Assembly (NCBI RefSeq): GCF_009831215.1 | Contig: NZ_WUTW01000003.1 | Span: 373,325-437,324, forward strand | DNA length: 64,000 nucleotides | Direction: 5' to 3' | Origin: Actinomadura rayongensis | Lineage (GTDB): Bacteria; Actinomycetota; Actinomycetes; Streptosporangiales; Streptosporangiaceae | Shown: positions 40,811 to 51,682 of the stretch, in pieces | How the letters are laid out: each line of letters starts with the position of its first letter | Numbering within the stretch: position 1 is the first letter of the stretch | Program-made: the position numbers and the translations under genes | Notes under the pieces: generated by a model | Told to the model about the DNA's origin: nothing | The model's database searches: none | The model's input: only the letters and a program-made list of their open reading frames with translations

Positions 40811-42277
40811 TTACGGCATGCCCGCGCCGCCGCCCTCGGCGCCGGTCCCGCCGCCGGCGCCGCCCCCGCCGCCCGAACCGCCGCCGGAGCCGCCGCCCGC
40901 GCCCCCGCCGCCGGAGCCGCCGCCGCCCGACCCGCCGTCGCCGGGGGTCGTCGGGGTGGTGGGCGGGGTCGACGGCTCGGTCGGCGGGGCGGACGTGGGC
41001 GGCTCGGACGTCGGCGGGCGCGTGGTCGGCGCGTGCGTCGTCGGGGTCGTCGTGCGCGGCCGGGTGGCCGTCGGTTCCGGTTCCTCCGACTGACCGCCGC
41101 TGTCCTCGGTGGACGGCGACGCCGACGGCGAGCCCGACGAGCCGCCGCCCGGCCCGTTGTCCCCGCCCGACTTCGCCAGCGCGACGCCGATGACGACCGC
41201 GAGCAGCAGCACGAACAGCACCGCGCCGACGACGGCCCAGCGCGCCCCGCCGCCGCCCTCACGGCCCCCGCCCCGGTCCACGCGGCGCGGCCCGTCGCCG
41301 TAGCCGGGCGCGGGCGGGAGCGTTCCGGTGAAGTCCTGCGGCGCGACGCCGCCCGGCCCGGCCGGACGCGTCTCGTGCGGGGACGGCTGCCGCATCGTGG
41401 AGCCGCCCGCGAGCTGCGAGCCCTCGGCCAGCAGCGCGGTCGCCTGCGCCGGGTCGTCCATGCGGGTCTGCCCGGGCTGGCCGCCGCCGATCATGCCCAT
41501 CATGAGCTGCTGCGCGCCCGGCCGCCGTCCCGGCTCCTTGACCAGGCACGACGCCAGCAGCCCGTACAGGTCGTCGGGGACGCCGTCCAGCGACGGCGGC
41601 TCGTGCATCACCCGGTTGATCACCGCGACGACCGTGTCCTCGCCGAACGGCGGACGGCCCGTCGCCGCGAACACCATCGTCGCCGCCCACGCCCACACGT
41701 CCACGGCCTCGGTGAGCCGCTGCCCGGCGACCTGCTCGGGCGCCATGTAGGACGGCGTGCCGATCGCCTTGGTCGCCGACGTCTGCCCGACGTCCAGGGC
41801 GCGCGCGATGCCGAAGTCGATGACGCGCGGCCCGTCCGGCGCCATGATCACGTTGTGCGGCTTGAAGTCGCGGTGGACGATGCCCGCCTGGTGGATCGCG
41901 ACGAGCGCCGTCGCCGTCCCGATCGCGAGCCGCTCCAGCCCCGCGCCGGTCAGCGGCCCCTGCTCGGTGATCTGCTTGTAGAGGGACGGCCCCGGGACGT
42001 ACTCGCTCGCGATGTACGGCTGGTCGCCCGCGACGTCGGCCTCCAGCACCTGCGCCGTGCAGAACCGGGCGACCTGCTTGGCGGCCTGCGCCTCGCGGAC
42101 GAACCGGTTGCGCGCCTCGGCGTCGCCGGCCAGGTCGGCGCGCAGCAGCTTGATCGCGGCCTTGCCCCCGGACCCGTCCACGCCCAGGTAGACGACGCCC
42201 TGCCCGCCCTCGCCGAGTCGTTCCAGCACCTCGTACGACCCCAGCCTCCGGGGGTCTCCCGGCTGAAGCACAGGCAT
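40811..42277 (-). CDS. Transmembrane serine/threonine protein kinase with Gly/Thr/Pro-rich tail
   Basis: A 488-residue Hanks-type kinase. Gly-rich loop GEGGQGVVY (22-30), ATP lysine K43, catalytic loop HRDFKPHN (135-142), DFG (154-156) and GTPSYMAPE are all present. A Pro/Gly-rich linker precedes one transmembrane helix (about 347-368). The exterior tail (370-488) is low-complexity: Ser/Thr/Pro repeats then Gly/Ser runs, with no folded sensor domain. It may span or adhere to the cell wall. The 3' coding region is extremely G+C-biased, so sequencing errors in the tail are possible. It is divergent from the S9 peptidase. Confidence 0.92.
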   Translation of the reverse strand: MPVLQPGDPRRLGSYEVLERLGEGGQGVVYLGVDGSGGKAAIKLLRADLAGDAEARNRFVREAQAAKQVARFCTAQVLEADVAGDQPYIASEYVPGPSLYKQITEQGPLTGAGLERLAIGTATALVAIHQAGIVHRDFKPHNVIMAPDGPRVIDFGIARALDVGQTSATKAIGTPSYMAPEQVAGQRLTEAVDVWAWAATMVFAATGRPPFGEDTVVAVINRVMHEPPSLDGVPDDLYGLLASCLVKEPGRRPGAQQLMMGMIGGGQPGQTRMDDPAQATALLAEGSQLAGGSTMRQPSPHETRPAGPGGVAPQDFTGTLPPAPGYGDGPRRVDRGGGREGGGGARWAVVGAVLFVLLLAVVIGVALAKSGGDNGPGGGSSGSPSASPSTEDSGGQSEEPEPTATRPRTTTPTTHAPTTRPPTSEPPTSAPPTEPSTPPTTPTTPGDGGSGGGGSGGGGAGGGSGGGSGGGGGAGGGTGAEGGGAGMP

Positions 42278-42440
42278 GGGCTCTCCTTCTCCGTGTCACA
42301 GCGGGGGGCGGCGCGTCCATCGCGGGAGATCCAGAGCCTACCGAGCGCGCGGGACGTCCGGGCCGGTTCGCGGTCCCGATTCGTCCCGGCCCGGGGCGCC
42401 CCGGTGGGCATCGGCCGCGAGAACCGGGCAGACTCGGTTC

Positions 42441-44519
42441 ATGAGCATCAGCTATCCGCGGCAGAGCGCCCGCACGCGACGGTTCACGCTCGGCGCCCCG
42501 CGCGCGTTCCAGATCGCGCCGGACGGGTCCCGCGCGGCCTTCCTGCGCACCCGGGCCGGCGACGACCCGGTCACCTGCCTGTGGACGCTCGATCCGGCGA
42601 CCGGCGCCGAGACACTCGTCGCCGACCCGGCCGCGCTGGACCTGCCCGGCGAGGCGGACCTGCCCGCCGAGGAGCGCGCCCGCCGCGAGCGCGCCCGCGA
42701 GCAGGCGGGCGGCATCGTCGGCTACGCGACCGACCGGGAGCTGCGGATCGCGGTGTTCACGCTGGCCGGGAAGCTGTTCGTCGCCGACCTCGCCGCCGCG
42801 ACGGTCCGCGCGCTGCCCGCCGCCGAGCCGGTGTTCGACCCCCGTCCGGACCCGGCCGGACGGCACGTCGCGTACGTCTCGGGCCGCGCGCTGCGGGTCA
42901 TCGGCGTGGACGGCGCCGACGACCGGGCGCTCGCGACGCCCGAGAGCGACCAGATCTCCTACGGCCTCGCCGAGTTCATCGCCGCCGAGGAGATGGGCCG
43001 GTTCCGGGGCTTCTGGTGGTCCCCGGACGGCTCGGCGCTGCTCGCCGCGCGGGTGGACGAGACGCCCGTCGCGCGCTGGCACATCGCCGACCCCGCCAAC
43101 CCCGACCGGCCCGCCACCGAGGTCGCCTATCCCGCCGCCGGGACGCCGAACGCCATCGTGTCGCTCGCGCTCGTCTCGCTGGAGGGCCGCCGGACCAGCG
43201 TCGCGTGGGACCGGGGCCAGTACCCCTACGTGGTCACCGCCCTGTGGGACCGGCACGGCCCCGCGATCGTCGTCCAGCCGCGCGACCAGCGCAGCCAGCG
43301 CGCCCTGCGGGTGGACGCGCTGAGCGGCGAGACCGCCCTGCTGCACACCGAGCACGACCCGCAGTGGTCGGAGATCGTCCCGGGCGTCCCGGCGCGGACG
43401 CCCGGCGGTGAGCTGGTGTGGATCACCGAGGACCGCGCGGCCGACACGCGGCGGCTCACGGTCGGCGGGAAGGCCGTCACGCCGCCGGGGCTCCAGGTGC
43501 GGGGCGTGCTCGGCGTGGACGGCGACGAGGTCCTGTTCACCGCGTCCGAGGACCCGACCGAGATCCACGTCTGGGAGTACCGGCCGGACACGCTCACCAG
43601 GCTCACCGAGGGGCGCGGCGTGTTCTCGGCCGTGCGCGCGGGCGGCGTCACGGTCGTCAGCGGGTCCCGGCTGGACGGCGACGGCGCGCAGATCGAGGTG
43701 CGCGGCCCGAACGGCGTCCACCCGGTCGCGTCGCACGCGCAGACGCCCGTGCTGACGCCGCGCGTCGAGCTGATCGCCGCCGGGGACCGGGAGCTGCGCA
43801 CCGCCGTCGTCCTGCCCACCGGCTGGGAGCCGTCGGACGGGCGGCTGCCGGTCGTCCTCGACCCCTACGGCGGGCCGCACGCGCAGCGCGTCCTCGCCAC
43901 GCGGCGCGCCTACCTGGAGTCGCAGTGGCTCGCCGACCAGGGCTTCGCGGTCGTCATCACCGACGGGCGCGGCACGCCGGGACGCGGGCCGGCGTTCGAG
44001 CGGGCCGTCCAGGGCGACTTCGTCACGCCCGTCCTGGACGACCAGATCGCCGGGATGATGGAGGCCGCGCGCCGCCACCCCGGCGCGCTCGACCTGGACC
44101 GCGTCGGCGTCCGGGGCTGGTCGTTCGGCGGCTGGCTCGCGGCGCTCGCCGTCCTGGCCCGGCCGGACGTGTTCCACGCGGGCGTCGCGGGCGCGCCCGT
44201 GACCGACTGGCGGCTGTACGACACCCACTACACCGAGCGGTATCTCGGGCATCCGGACGAGGAGCCCGAGACGTACGCCGTCCAGTCCCTCATCGACCGC
44301 GCGCCCGACCTGAAGCGCCCGCTCCTGCTCATCCACGGGCTCGCCGACGACAACGTGGTCGTGGCCCACACGCTGCGGCTGTCGTCGGCGCTGCTCGCGG
44401 CGGGCCGCCCGCACACCGTGCTGCCGCTGTCGGGCGTCACCCACATGACGCCGCAGGAGGTCGTCGCCGAGAACCTGCTGCACCTCCAGGTCGAGTTCCT
44501 GCGCAGCAACCTCGGCTAG
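42441..44519 (+). CDS. S9 family prolyl oligopeptidase (dipeptidyl peptidase IV-like)
   Basis: A 692-residue serine peptidase. An N-terminal beta-propeller (about residues 20-430, with DPP4 N-type segments such as FRGFWWSPDGSALL) is followed by an alpha/beta hydrolase domain. The catalytic triad is Ser561 in GWSFGGW, Asp636/637 in GLADDNVV and His668 in GVTHMT. The acidic EE pair (EFIAAEEMGRF) matches the N-terminal amine-binding Glu pair of dipeptidyl peptidase IV, suggesting removal of X-Pro dipeptides. No signal peptide is visible, so it is cytosolic. The gene stands alone and is divergent from the kinase. Confidence 0.9.
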   Translation: MSISYPRQSARTRRFTLGAPRAFQIAPDGSRAAFLRTRAGDDPVTCLWTLDPATGAETLVADPAALDLPGEADLPAEERARRERAREQAGGIVGYATDRELRIAVFTLAGKLFVADLAAATVRALPAAEPVFDPRPDPAGRHVAYVSGRALRVIGVDGADDRALATPESDQISYGLAEFIAAEEMGRFRGFWWSPDGSALLAARVDETPVARWHIADPANPDRPATEVAYPAAGTPNAIVSLALVSLEGRRTSVAWDRGQYPYVVTALWDRHGPAIVVQPRDQRSQRALRVDALSGETALLHTEHDPQWSEIVPGVPARTPGGELVWITEDRAADTRRLTVGGKAVTPPGLQVRGVLGVDGDEVLFTASEDPTEIHVWEYRPDTLTRLTEGRGVFSAVRAGGVTVVSGSRLDGDGAQIEVRGPNGVHPVASHAQTPVLTPRVELIAAGDRELRTAVVLPTGWEPSDGRLPVVLDPYGGPHAQRVLATRRAYLESQWLADQGFAVVITDGRGTPGRGPAFERAVQGDFVTPVLDDQIAGMMEAARRHPGALDLDRVGVRGWSFGGWLAALAVLARPDVFHAGVAGAPVTDWRLYDTHYTERYLGHPDEEPETYAVQSLIDRAPDLKRPLLLIHGLADDNVVVAHTLRLSSALLAAGRPHTVLPLSGVTHMTPQEVVAENLLHLQVEFLRSNLG

Positions 44520-44604
44520 GCGATTCGGACAGGCCGCGGGCGGCGATCGGGTCCGGCCGGGATGCGGGACGGCGTGCCGGGACGCTAGGGTCGGAGGCGG
44601 AGCG

Positions 44605-45993
44605 ATGATCCACTCCGCTCGCCGAGCCGGGCCGCCCGCGGCCCGCCGCCGCCCGGCGCGGACCCGCCCGCGGGCCGGGTCCGGCCCGCCGTCCGTGCGC
44701 CACTCGCCGACAGTCCGGAAACCATCTGTGAGCACGCTCAGCCGCCAGCCGCACTCCGTCCCGCCGGTGCCCGGACACGGCCGCCCGGCACGCTCCTCGG
44801 GGTCGGGACCGGGCGCCGAGGGCACTTTGGACCTGCTGCTCATCGGCGACGACCCGTCCGACGTGTTCCTGGTCGAGCGGATGCTCGCCGAGAGCGGCCT
44901 GGACGCGCGGCTGGCGGTCGCCCGGGACCTCGACGGCGCGCGCGGCCGGCTCACCCGCCGCACCCAGTGCATCATCGTGGACCTGTCCGCGCCCGACATC
45001 GACCGGATCGAGGCGCTGCGGGACGTCATCGCGCTGTCGGGGTCCACGGCCGTCGTCGTGCTCACCGCGCTGGACGACGACGACCTCGGCGTCCGCGCCG
45101 TCGCGACCGGCGCCGCCGACTACCTCGTCAAGCAGGAGGTGGACGGCCCGCTCCTCGCCCGCGCCATCCGCTACGCCATCGAGCGCAAGCGCGCCGAGGA
45201 CACCGAGCGGCGGCTGGTCGAGGCGCGCATCCTCGGCCGCGAGAACGCCCGGCTGGAGCGGGGGCTGCTGCCCGTCCCGCTCATCGACGACCCGCGCCTG
45301 CGCCACCACACCCGATACCGGCCGGGACGGCGCCGCGCGCTGCTCGGCGGCGACTTCTACGACACCGTCCAGACCGAGGACGGCACCGTCCACCTCATGA
45401 TCGGCGACGTGTGCGGGCACGGCCCGGACGAGGCGGCGCTCGGCGTCCAGCTCCGCATGGCGTGGCGGACGCTCGTCCTCGCCGGGCACACCGGGGAGCG
45501 GCTGCTCGGCACGCTCGACACCGTCCTCGGCCACGAGCGGCGCAGCGACGAGATCTTCACGACGCTGTGCATGGTCACGATCGCGCCGGACCGCCGCACC
45601 GCGCGGCTGTACCTGGCCGGGCACCCGGCGCCGCTGCTGTTCGGGACGGGCCCCGACGGCGTCCCCGGCGCCGCCGCGCTGCCCGACGACGCGCTCGGCC
45701 CCGCGCTCGGCCTCATCCCCGGCGCCGAGTGGCCGGGCACCGACATCGAGCTGGGCGCCGCCTGGACGCTCATGCTCTACACCGACGGCCTCATCGAGGG
45801 CCGCGTCGGCCGGGGACCCGAACGGCTCGGCACCGACGGGCTCGTCCGGCTGGCGCGCGGCGCCCACCGCCGGGGCGCGGCCGGGCGCGCGCTGATCGAC
45901 GCGCTCGTCGCCGAGGTCGAGGAGCTGAACGGCGACGCGCTCACCGACGACCTCGCCGTCCTCCTGCTCTCCCACGACGTGACCCGGGCGTGA
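44605..45993 (+). CDS. Receiver-PP2C (SpoIIE/RsbU) fusion phosphatase
   Basis: A 462-residue protein. An Arg/Pro-rich disordered N-terminus (1-72) precedes a response-regulator receiver domain (about 75-195), with the acidic pair in IGDDPSD, the phospho-acceptor aspartate in IIVDLSAPD, LTALDDDD and the lysine in YLVKQ. A short coiled coil (IERKRAEDTERRLVEARILG in parts) links to a PP2C-type SpoIIE phosphatase domain with GGDFYD and CGHGPDEAAL. Such proteins control anti-sigma factor antagonists through phosphorelay. ATG at 44605 has GGAGG upstream; a GTG at 44728 is an alternative start. No kinase or antagonist gene is adjacent. Confidence 0.88.
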   Translation: MIHSARRAGPPAARRRPARTRPRAGSGPPSVRHSPTVRKPSVSTLSRQPHSVPPVPGHGRPARSSGSGPGAEGTLDLLLIGDDPSDVFLVERMLAESGLDARLAVARDLDGARGRLTRRTQCIIVDLSAPDIDRIEALRDVIALSGSTAVVVLTALDDDDLGVRAVATGAADYLVKQEVDGPLLARAIRYAIERKRAEDTERRLVEARILGRENARLERGLLPVPLIDDPRLRHHTRYRPGRRRALLGGDFYDTVQTEDGTVHLMIGDVCGHGPDEAALGVQLRMAWRTLVLAGHTGERLLGTLDTVLGHERRSDEIFTTLCMVTIAPDRRTARLYLAGHPAPLLFGTGPDGVPGAAALPDDALGPALGLIPGAEWPGTDIELGAAWTLMLYTDGLIEGRVGRGPERLGTDGLVRLARGAHRRGAAGRALIDALVAEVEELNGDALTDDLAVLLLSHDVTRA

Positions 45994-46042
45994 CCCGACA
46001 GTCATTTTGTTGAGACCGGTGCTAAGAACGGGGTTCCCTCTT

Positions 46043-46071
46043 GTCATGTGAGGTCCATCACCTCACATGAC
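46043..46071. promoter_or_regulatory. Perfect 12-bp inverted repeat upstream of sdhCAB
   Basis: GTCATGTGAGGT (46043-46054) and ACCTCACATGAC (46060-46071) form perfect arms around CCATC. Seven-base outer arms, GGGGTTC (46030-46036) and GAACCCC (46087-46093), also pair. It lies 50 bases after the phosphatase stop and 112 bases before sdhC, so it is either the sdhC operator or a terminator of the upstream gene. The lack of a T-run and the AT-rich symmetrical centre favour an operator. Confidence 0.55.
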
Positions 46072-46094
46072 CAGGCAACTTAAGGAGAACCCCT

Positions 46095-46112
46095 GTGCTG
46101 CACGGGTCATAG
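46095..46112 (+). other. Possible five-codon leader frame before sdhC
   Basis: AAGGAG (46082-46087) is followed after seven bases by GTG CTG CAC GGG TCA TAG. The spacing is ideal for translation, and no longer gene uses this ribosome binding site. The stop overlaps the shared sdh promoter element. It may be a regulatory leader peptide or a chance match. Confidence 0.2.
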
Positions 46113-46132
46113 CCACCGGCTATCGAAACGAG
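46109..46132 (+). promoter_or_regulatory. Sequence element shared with the second sdh promoter
   Basis: The 15-bp inverted repeat ATAGCC-ACC-GGCTAT (46109-46123) is followed directly by CGAAACGAG (46124-46132). It lies 51 bases upstream of the sdhC start. The 24-base stretch agrees at 19 positions with 55457-55480 upstream of the other succinate dehydrogenase operon, all differences being transitions. Confidence 0.5.
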
Positions 46133-46182
46133 TGCGCCCATGACTTGGTGTTCTCGTGCGTCCCGGACCTACCGTTCGCACC

Positions 46183-46872
46183 GTGGCTATAGCGATCCCC
46201 AAGGTCTACAGATCGACCGTCGGCAAGAAGGCCGTCATGGCCGTCACCGGCGCGATCCTCGTGTTCTTCCTCCTCGCGCACATGATCGGCAACCTGAAGG
46301 TCTTCCTGGGCGCCGACGACTTCGACCACTACTCCGAGTGGCTCCGGACGATGGGCGAGCCGGCCGTCCCGCACCGGACCCTGCTGACGGTCCTGGAGAT
46401 CGTCCTCGTGGTCGCCGTGATCCTCCACATGTGGTCGGCGACCTCGCTGGCGCTGCGCGCCCGCCGCGCCCGCCCGGTGAAGTACCAGTCCCGCAAGAAG
46501 TCGCACGCGCAGGGCTATGCCACCCACACGATGCGCTACGGCGGCGTCATCATCCTGCTGTTCATCGTCTGGCACCTCCTGGACCTCACGTTCCACGTCG
46601 TGAACCCCAAGGGCGACGGCTACACCCCCTACGAGCGCGTCGTCGCCGACTTCGACGCGTCCCGCTGGTACATCACCGTCTGGTACGTGCTCGCCGTCGT
46701 GCTCGTCGGCCTGCACCTCAACCACGGCGTGTGGAGCGCCTTCAACACCCTCGGCTGGCGCACCCCGCGCAACGACCGCACGCTGCGCGGCCTCGCGTTC
46801 GCCGTCGCCGGGGTGGTGACCCTCGGGTTCATCTCCGTGCCCCTCTCTGTCACCTTCGGATGGGTGAGCTGA
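46183..46872 (+). CDS. sdhC: Succinate dehydrogenase/fumarate reductase cytochrome b subunit
   Basis: A 229-residue five-helix membrane anchor of the fused (C-type, Bacillus/Wolinella-like) cytochrome b558 class. Histidines suited to two haems lie in AHMIGNLKVF, LHMWSATSL, YATHTMRYGG, WHLLDLTFHVV and LHLNHGVWS. It carries quinone reduction for the SdhAB head. GTG at 46183 is preferred because the first residues AIAIPKVYRSTVGKK match the family; another GTG nine codons upstream is possible. It is the first gene of sdhCAB, with 2 bases to sdhA. Confidence 0.9.
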   Translation: MAIAIPKVYRSTVGKKAVMAVTGAILVFFLLAHMIGNLKVFLGADDFDHYSEWLRTMGEPAVPHRTLLTVLEIVLVVAVILHMWSATSLALRARRARPVKYQSRKKSHAQGYATHTMRYGGVIILLFIVWHLLDLTFHVVNPKGDGYTPYERVVADFDASRWYITVWYVLAVVLVGLHLNHGVWSAFNTLGWRTPRNDRTLRGLAFAVAGVVTLGFISVPLSVTFGWVS

Positions 46873-46874
46873 TC

Positions 46875-48811
<1,937 letters not shown>

Positions 48812-48812
<1 letters not shown>

Positions 48813-49564
48813 TGAAGCTCACACTGCGGATCTGGCGGCAGAAGGGCCCGGGCGACAAGGGCGCGATGGTCGAGTACCCCGTCGACGGGATCTCGGAGGA
48901 CGCGTCGTTCCTCGAAATGCTGGACGTTCTCAACGAGGAGCTGATCGCCAAGGGCGAGGAGCCCGTGGCGTTCGACCACGACTGCCGCGAGGGCATCTGC
49001 GGCATGTGCTCGCTGGTGATCAACGGGACGCCGCACGGCCCCGAGCGCAACACCACGACCTGCCAGCTCCACATGCGCAAGTTCAGGGACGGCGAAGTCA
49101 TCGACGTCGAGCCGTGGCGCGCGAAGGCGTTCCCGGTCGTCAAGGACCTCGTCGTGGACCGGGGCGCGTTCGACCGGATCATCAAGTCCGGCGGGTTCAT
49201 CTCCGCGCCGACCGGCACCGCGCCCGAGGCGCACTCCACGCCGGTGCCCAAGCCCGACGCCGACCGGGCGTTCGAGGCGGCCGAGTGCATCGGCTGCGGC
49301 GCGTGCGTGGCGGCCTGCCCGAACGGGTCGGCGTCGCTGTTCCTCGGCGCGAAGGTCACCCACCTCGGGCTCATGCCGCAGGGCCAGCCCGAGCGCTGGG
49401 ACCGCGTGGTCTCGATGCTGGAGACGCACGACGCGGAGGGCTTCGGCGGCTGCACCAACACCGGCGAGTGCACGGTGGCGTGCCCGAAGGGCATCCCGCT
49501 GGACGTCATCGGACGGCTGAACCACGACTACATCAAGGCCACCGCCGGCGGACGTAAGCAGTAA
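48812..49564 (+). CDS. sdhB: Succinate dehydrogenase/fumarate reductase iron-sulfur subunit
   Basis: A 250-residue iron-sulfur protein. The [2Fe-2S] ligands are in CREGICGMCSLVINGTPHG with a distal cysteine in NTTTC. The C-terminal domain has CIGCGACVAACP for the [4Fe-4S] cluster and CTNTGECTVACPKGI contributing to the [3Fe-4S] cluster. It relays electrons from SdhA flavin to the cytochrome b anchor. TAATG overlap couples it to sdhA. It is the last gene of the operon; a 12-bp hairpin terminator lies 100 bases downstream. Confidence 0.94.
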
Positions 49565-49663
49565 GATTCCGTTGACGTTCGGTAAGAACCACCGTCGGAA
49601 GCCGACCGGCGGTCTCCGTTGCGGGGCCCCTCCTGCCGTGGCGTTCATGTAGTCACGGCTTTC

Positions 49664-49691
49664 AGCGCCCCGGGCTCCGGCCCGGGGCGCT
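49664..49691. terminator. Terminator hairpin between sdhB and the LysR gene
   Basis: A perfect 12-bp stem, AGCGCCCCGGGC (49664-49675) with GCCCGGGGCGCT (49680-49691), has the loop TCCG. It stands between convergent genes and can serve both strands. Confidence 0.8.
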
Positions 49692-49707
49692 CACCGTTGC
49701 GCCGCGG

Positions 49708-50709
49708 TCAGCGTTCCAGGAGCGTTTCGACGCCGGCCGGGAGGCTGCCCGCGAGGGCCGCTTCCACGAGGAACGTCTCCAGGGTGTCCTGGAAGGCGCG
49801 GGCGGCGTGGGTGAGCGAGACGTCCTTGCGGTGGGCGAGCGCGATCGTCCGCAGCAGGGACGGGTGGCCGCCGTCGCCGTCGTCGGCCTGGACGAGCGGC
49901 GTCCCGCGCAGCCCCGGCCGTCCGGCCAGCACCATGCTCGGCACCACCGCGATGCCGAGGCCCGCCTCCACGAACCGCAGCACGGCGTCCATCTCGCCGC
50001 CCTCGACGGCGAAGCGCGGCTCGAAGCCCTCCGCCCGGCACGCGCTGATCGTCGCCTCGCGCAGGTCGTAGCCGGAGCGGAACATCACCATCGGGCGGTC
50101 CCGCAGGTCCGCGATCCGCAGCGTCGCGCGGCGCGGGACGGCGCGGCGCGGCAGCCGTCCGCCGGGCGGGCCGGGGACGGAGCGCTCGCCGTCCGCCGGG
50201 GACGCCACGACGAGCCGTTCGCGCAGGATCGGCCGGGTGTCCAGCGGCGCGTCGCCGTGCAGCGGCAGGATCACCAGGGCGAGGTCGAGCAGCCCGCGCG
50301 TCAGCTCGCGCACGAGGTCGCGGGACCCGCCCTCCTCGACCAGGATCTCGATGCCGGAGTAGGCGTCGTGGAAGCGGCGCAGGACGTCCCCGAGCAGCCC
50401 CGCGCACAGCGACGGCGTCGCGCCGAGCCGCACCCGCCCGCGTCGCAGCCCCGCGAGTTCCTGCACCTCGTGCCGCGCGGTGTCGACGTCGGCGAGGATG
50501 CGCTTGGCCAGCGGCAGCAGCGCCTCCCCCGCCGGAGTGAGCGTGATGTTGCCGCGCGCGCGGCTGAACAGCGACGCGCCGAGATCGGTCTCCAGCGCGC
50601 GGATCTGCTTGGACAGCGACGGCTGGGCGACGCGCAGCAGCTCCGCCGCCTGGGTGAAGTGGCGGACCTCGGCGACGGCCACGAAGTAGGCGAGCTGCTG
50701 GAGTTGCAC
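49708..50709 (-). CDS. LysR family transcriptional regulator
   Basis: A 333-residue LysR protein. The N-terminal winged helix-turn-helix is typical: QLAYFVAVAEVRHFTQAAEL, then VAQPSLSKQIRALETDLGASLF. A periplasmic-binding-protein-like effector domain follows, with GRVRLGATPSLCAGLLGDVL and an Arg/Pro-rich insertion around residues 178-195. It resembles regulators of the CynR/OxyR-like branch. It lies between two succinate dehydrogenase operons, so one of them is a candidate target, but LysR genes often regulate a divergent gene and none is adjacent here. Cofactor unknown. Confidence 0.9.
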   Translation of the reverse strand: MQLQQLAYFVAVAEVRHFTQAAELLRVAQPSLSKQIRALETDLGASLFSRARGNITLTPAGEALLPLAKRILADVDTARHEVQELAGLRRGRVRLGATPSLCAGLLGDVLRRFHDAYSGIEILVEEGGSRDLVRELTRGLLDLALVILPLHGDAPLDTRPILRERLVVASPADGERSVPGPPGGRLPRRAVPRRATLRIADLRDRPMVMFRSGYDLREATISACRAEGFEPRFAVEGGEMDAVLRFVEAGLGIAVVPSMVLAGRPGLRGTPLVQADDGDGGHPSLLRTIALAHRKDVSLTHAARAFQDTLETFLVEAALAGSLPAGVETLLER

Positions 50710-50758
50710 CGACCCAGGTTACGGCGCGACCGAAACGCCGCCGAGCGCGGCCGGGCCG

Positions 50759-51442
50759 TCAGCGCGCATGGCGGCGCAGCGCCGGCAGGTCGCGGACGAC
50801 GAACTTGCGGCGTCCCGTCTCGATCAGTCCGTGCCGGCGCAGCGTCCCGAGCGCCTTGCTGACGGCCTCGCGGGACGCGCCGACCCAGCCCGCCAGCTCC
50901 TCCTGCGACAGGTTGAGGTTGATGCGGACGCCGCCGCCCGCCGCCGTGTCGTCCGGGACGCCGAACCGCTCGGCCAGCTCCACCAGGCGCTGCGCGACGC
51001 GTCCGGTGGCGTCGAACATGCCGAACTCGATGCGCTTGCGGTCGGCGTCGCGGAACCGCTGGCAGAGCGTCCGCATGATGAGGACGGACGCGCCGCCGTG
51101 CGTCCGCAGGAACTCCATGAACTGCTCGCCGGTGATGGTCAGCAGCTTGACCGGCTCCAGCGCCGCGACCGTCGCCGAACGCGGCCCGCCGTCGATCACC
51201 GCGACCTCGCCGAGCAGCGCGCCGGGCCCGCGCACCGCGAGCAGCGCCTCGCCGCCCTGCTCGCGGTCGGAGTAGGCCTTGACGTGACCGGACGTCAGCA
51301 CCGCCGCCCAGGTCGAGTGCTCGCCCTCCCGGAAGATCGTCTCGCCGCGCCGGAACGCGCGGGGACGGCCGAGGCGCTGCAGGTCGTCACGGTCGTCCGG
51401 GGACAGTTCGGCGAGGAACGATCCCTCCTCGTAGGGGGTCAT
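50759..51442 (-). CDS. Crp/Fnr family transcriptional regulator
   Basis: A 227-residue protein. A cyclic-nucleotide-binding domain (about 12-130, with GHVKAYSDREQGGEALLAVR and GALLGEVAVIDGGPRSATVA in parts) includes the phosphate-binding cassette GEVAVIDGGPRSATV with the Arg-Ser-Ala expected for cAMP-type ligands. A C-terminal HTH_Crp follows (LNLSQEELAGWVGASREAVS). No Fnr-type cysteine cluster is present. It sits just beyond the 3' end of the Sdh1-like operon, whose promoter has CRP-like sites, which makes that operon a plausible target. ATG at 51442 is used because the domain starts directly after it. Confidence 0.92.
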   Translation of the reverse strand: MTPYEEGSFLAELSPDDRDDLQRLGRPRAFRRGETIFREGEHSTWAAVLTSGHVKAYSDREQGGEALLAVRGPGALLGEVAVIDGGPRSATVAALEPVKLLTITGEQFMEFLRTHGGASVLIMRTLCQRFRDADRKRIEFGMFDATGRVAQRLVELAERFGVPDDTAAGGGVRINLNLSQEELAGWVGASREAVSKALGTLRRHGLIETGRRKFVVRDLPALRRHAR

Positions 51443-51637
51443 GCCGTCCACGCTAGAGGGCCGGGCGCCGCACCGTGCCCGCGCGGCAATCACGAAACCA
51501 TTACGCGTTCTGTGTACTTCTTCCTATTCGCCGGGGCGCGGGACGGCGACAGTGGGGCGGGTGTGCCCGCGTTCCCCCGCCGGCCCGGACCCGCCCCGCC
51601 GGGGGCGCGGCGCGGTCCCCTCCGGGGAGCGGCGGAC

Positions 51638-51676
51638 GGACGGGCGGCGGTGTCGCGGGGGCACGGCCGCCCGTCC
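51638..51676 (-). terminator. Terminator of the Sdh1-like operon
   Basis: A perfect 11-bp stem, GGACGGGCGGC (51638-51648) with GCCGCCCGTCC (51666-51676), spans a 17-base loop. It starts 7 bases after the stop of the last gene of the minus-strand operon. Confidence 0.65.
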
Positions 51677-51682
51677 CGCACG

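Noticed and set aside
41259..45065. Minus-strand open frame of about 1,270 codons opposite the S9 peptidase
   Set aside because: The opposite strand codes for a clear peptidase with intact catalytic triad. The minus-strand frame is an antisense shadow without domain features.
46043..46071. Palindrome upstream of sdhC as a CRP site
   Set aside because: The spacing between TGTGA and TCACA is 11 bases rather than 6, so it does not fit CRP even though both half-sites are present.
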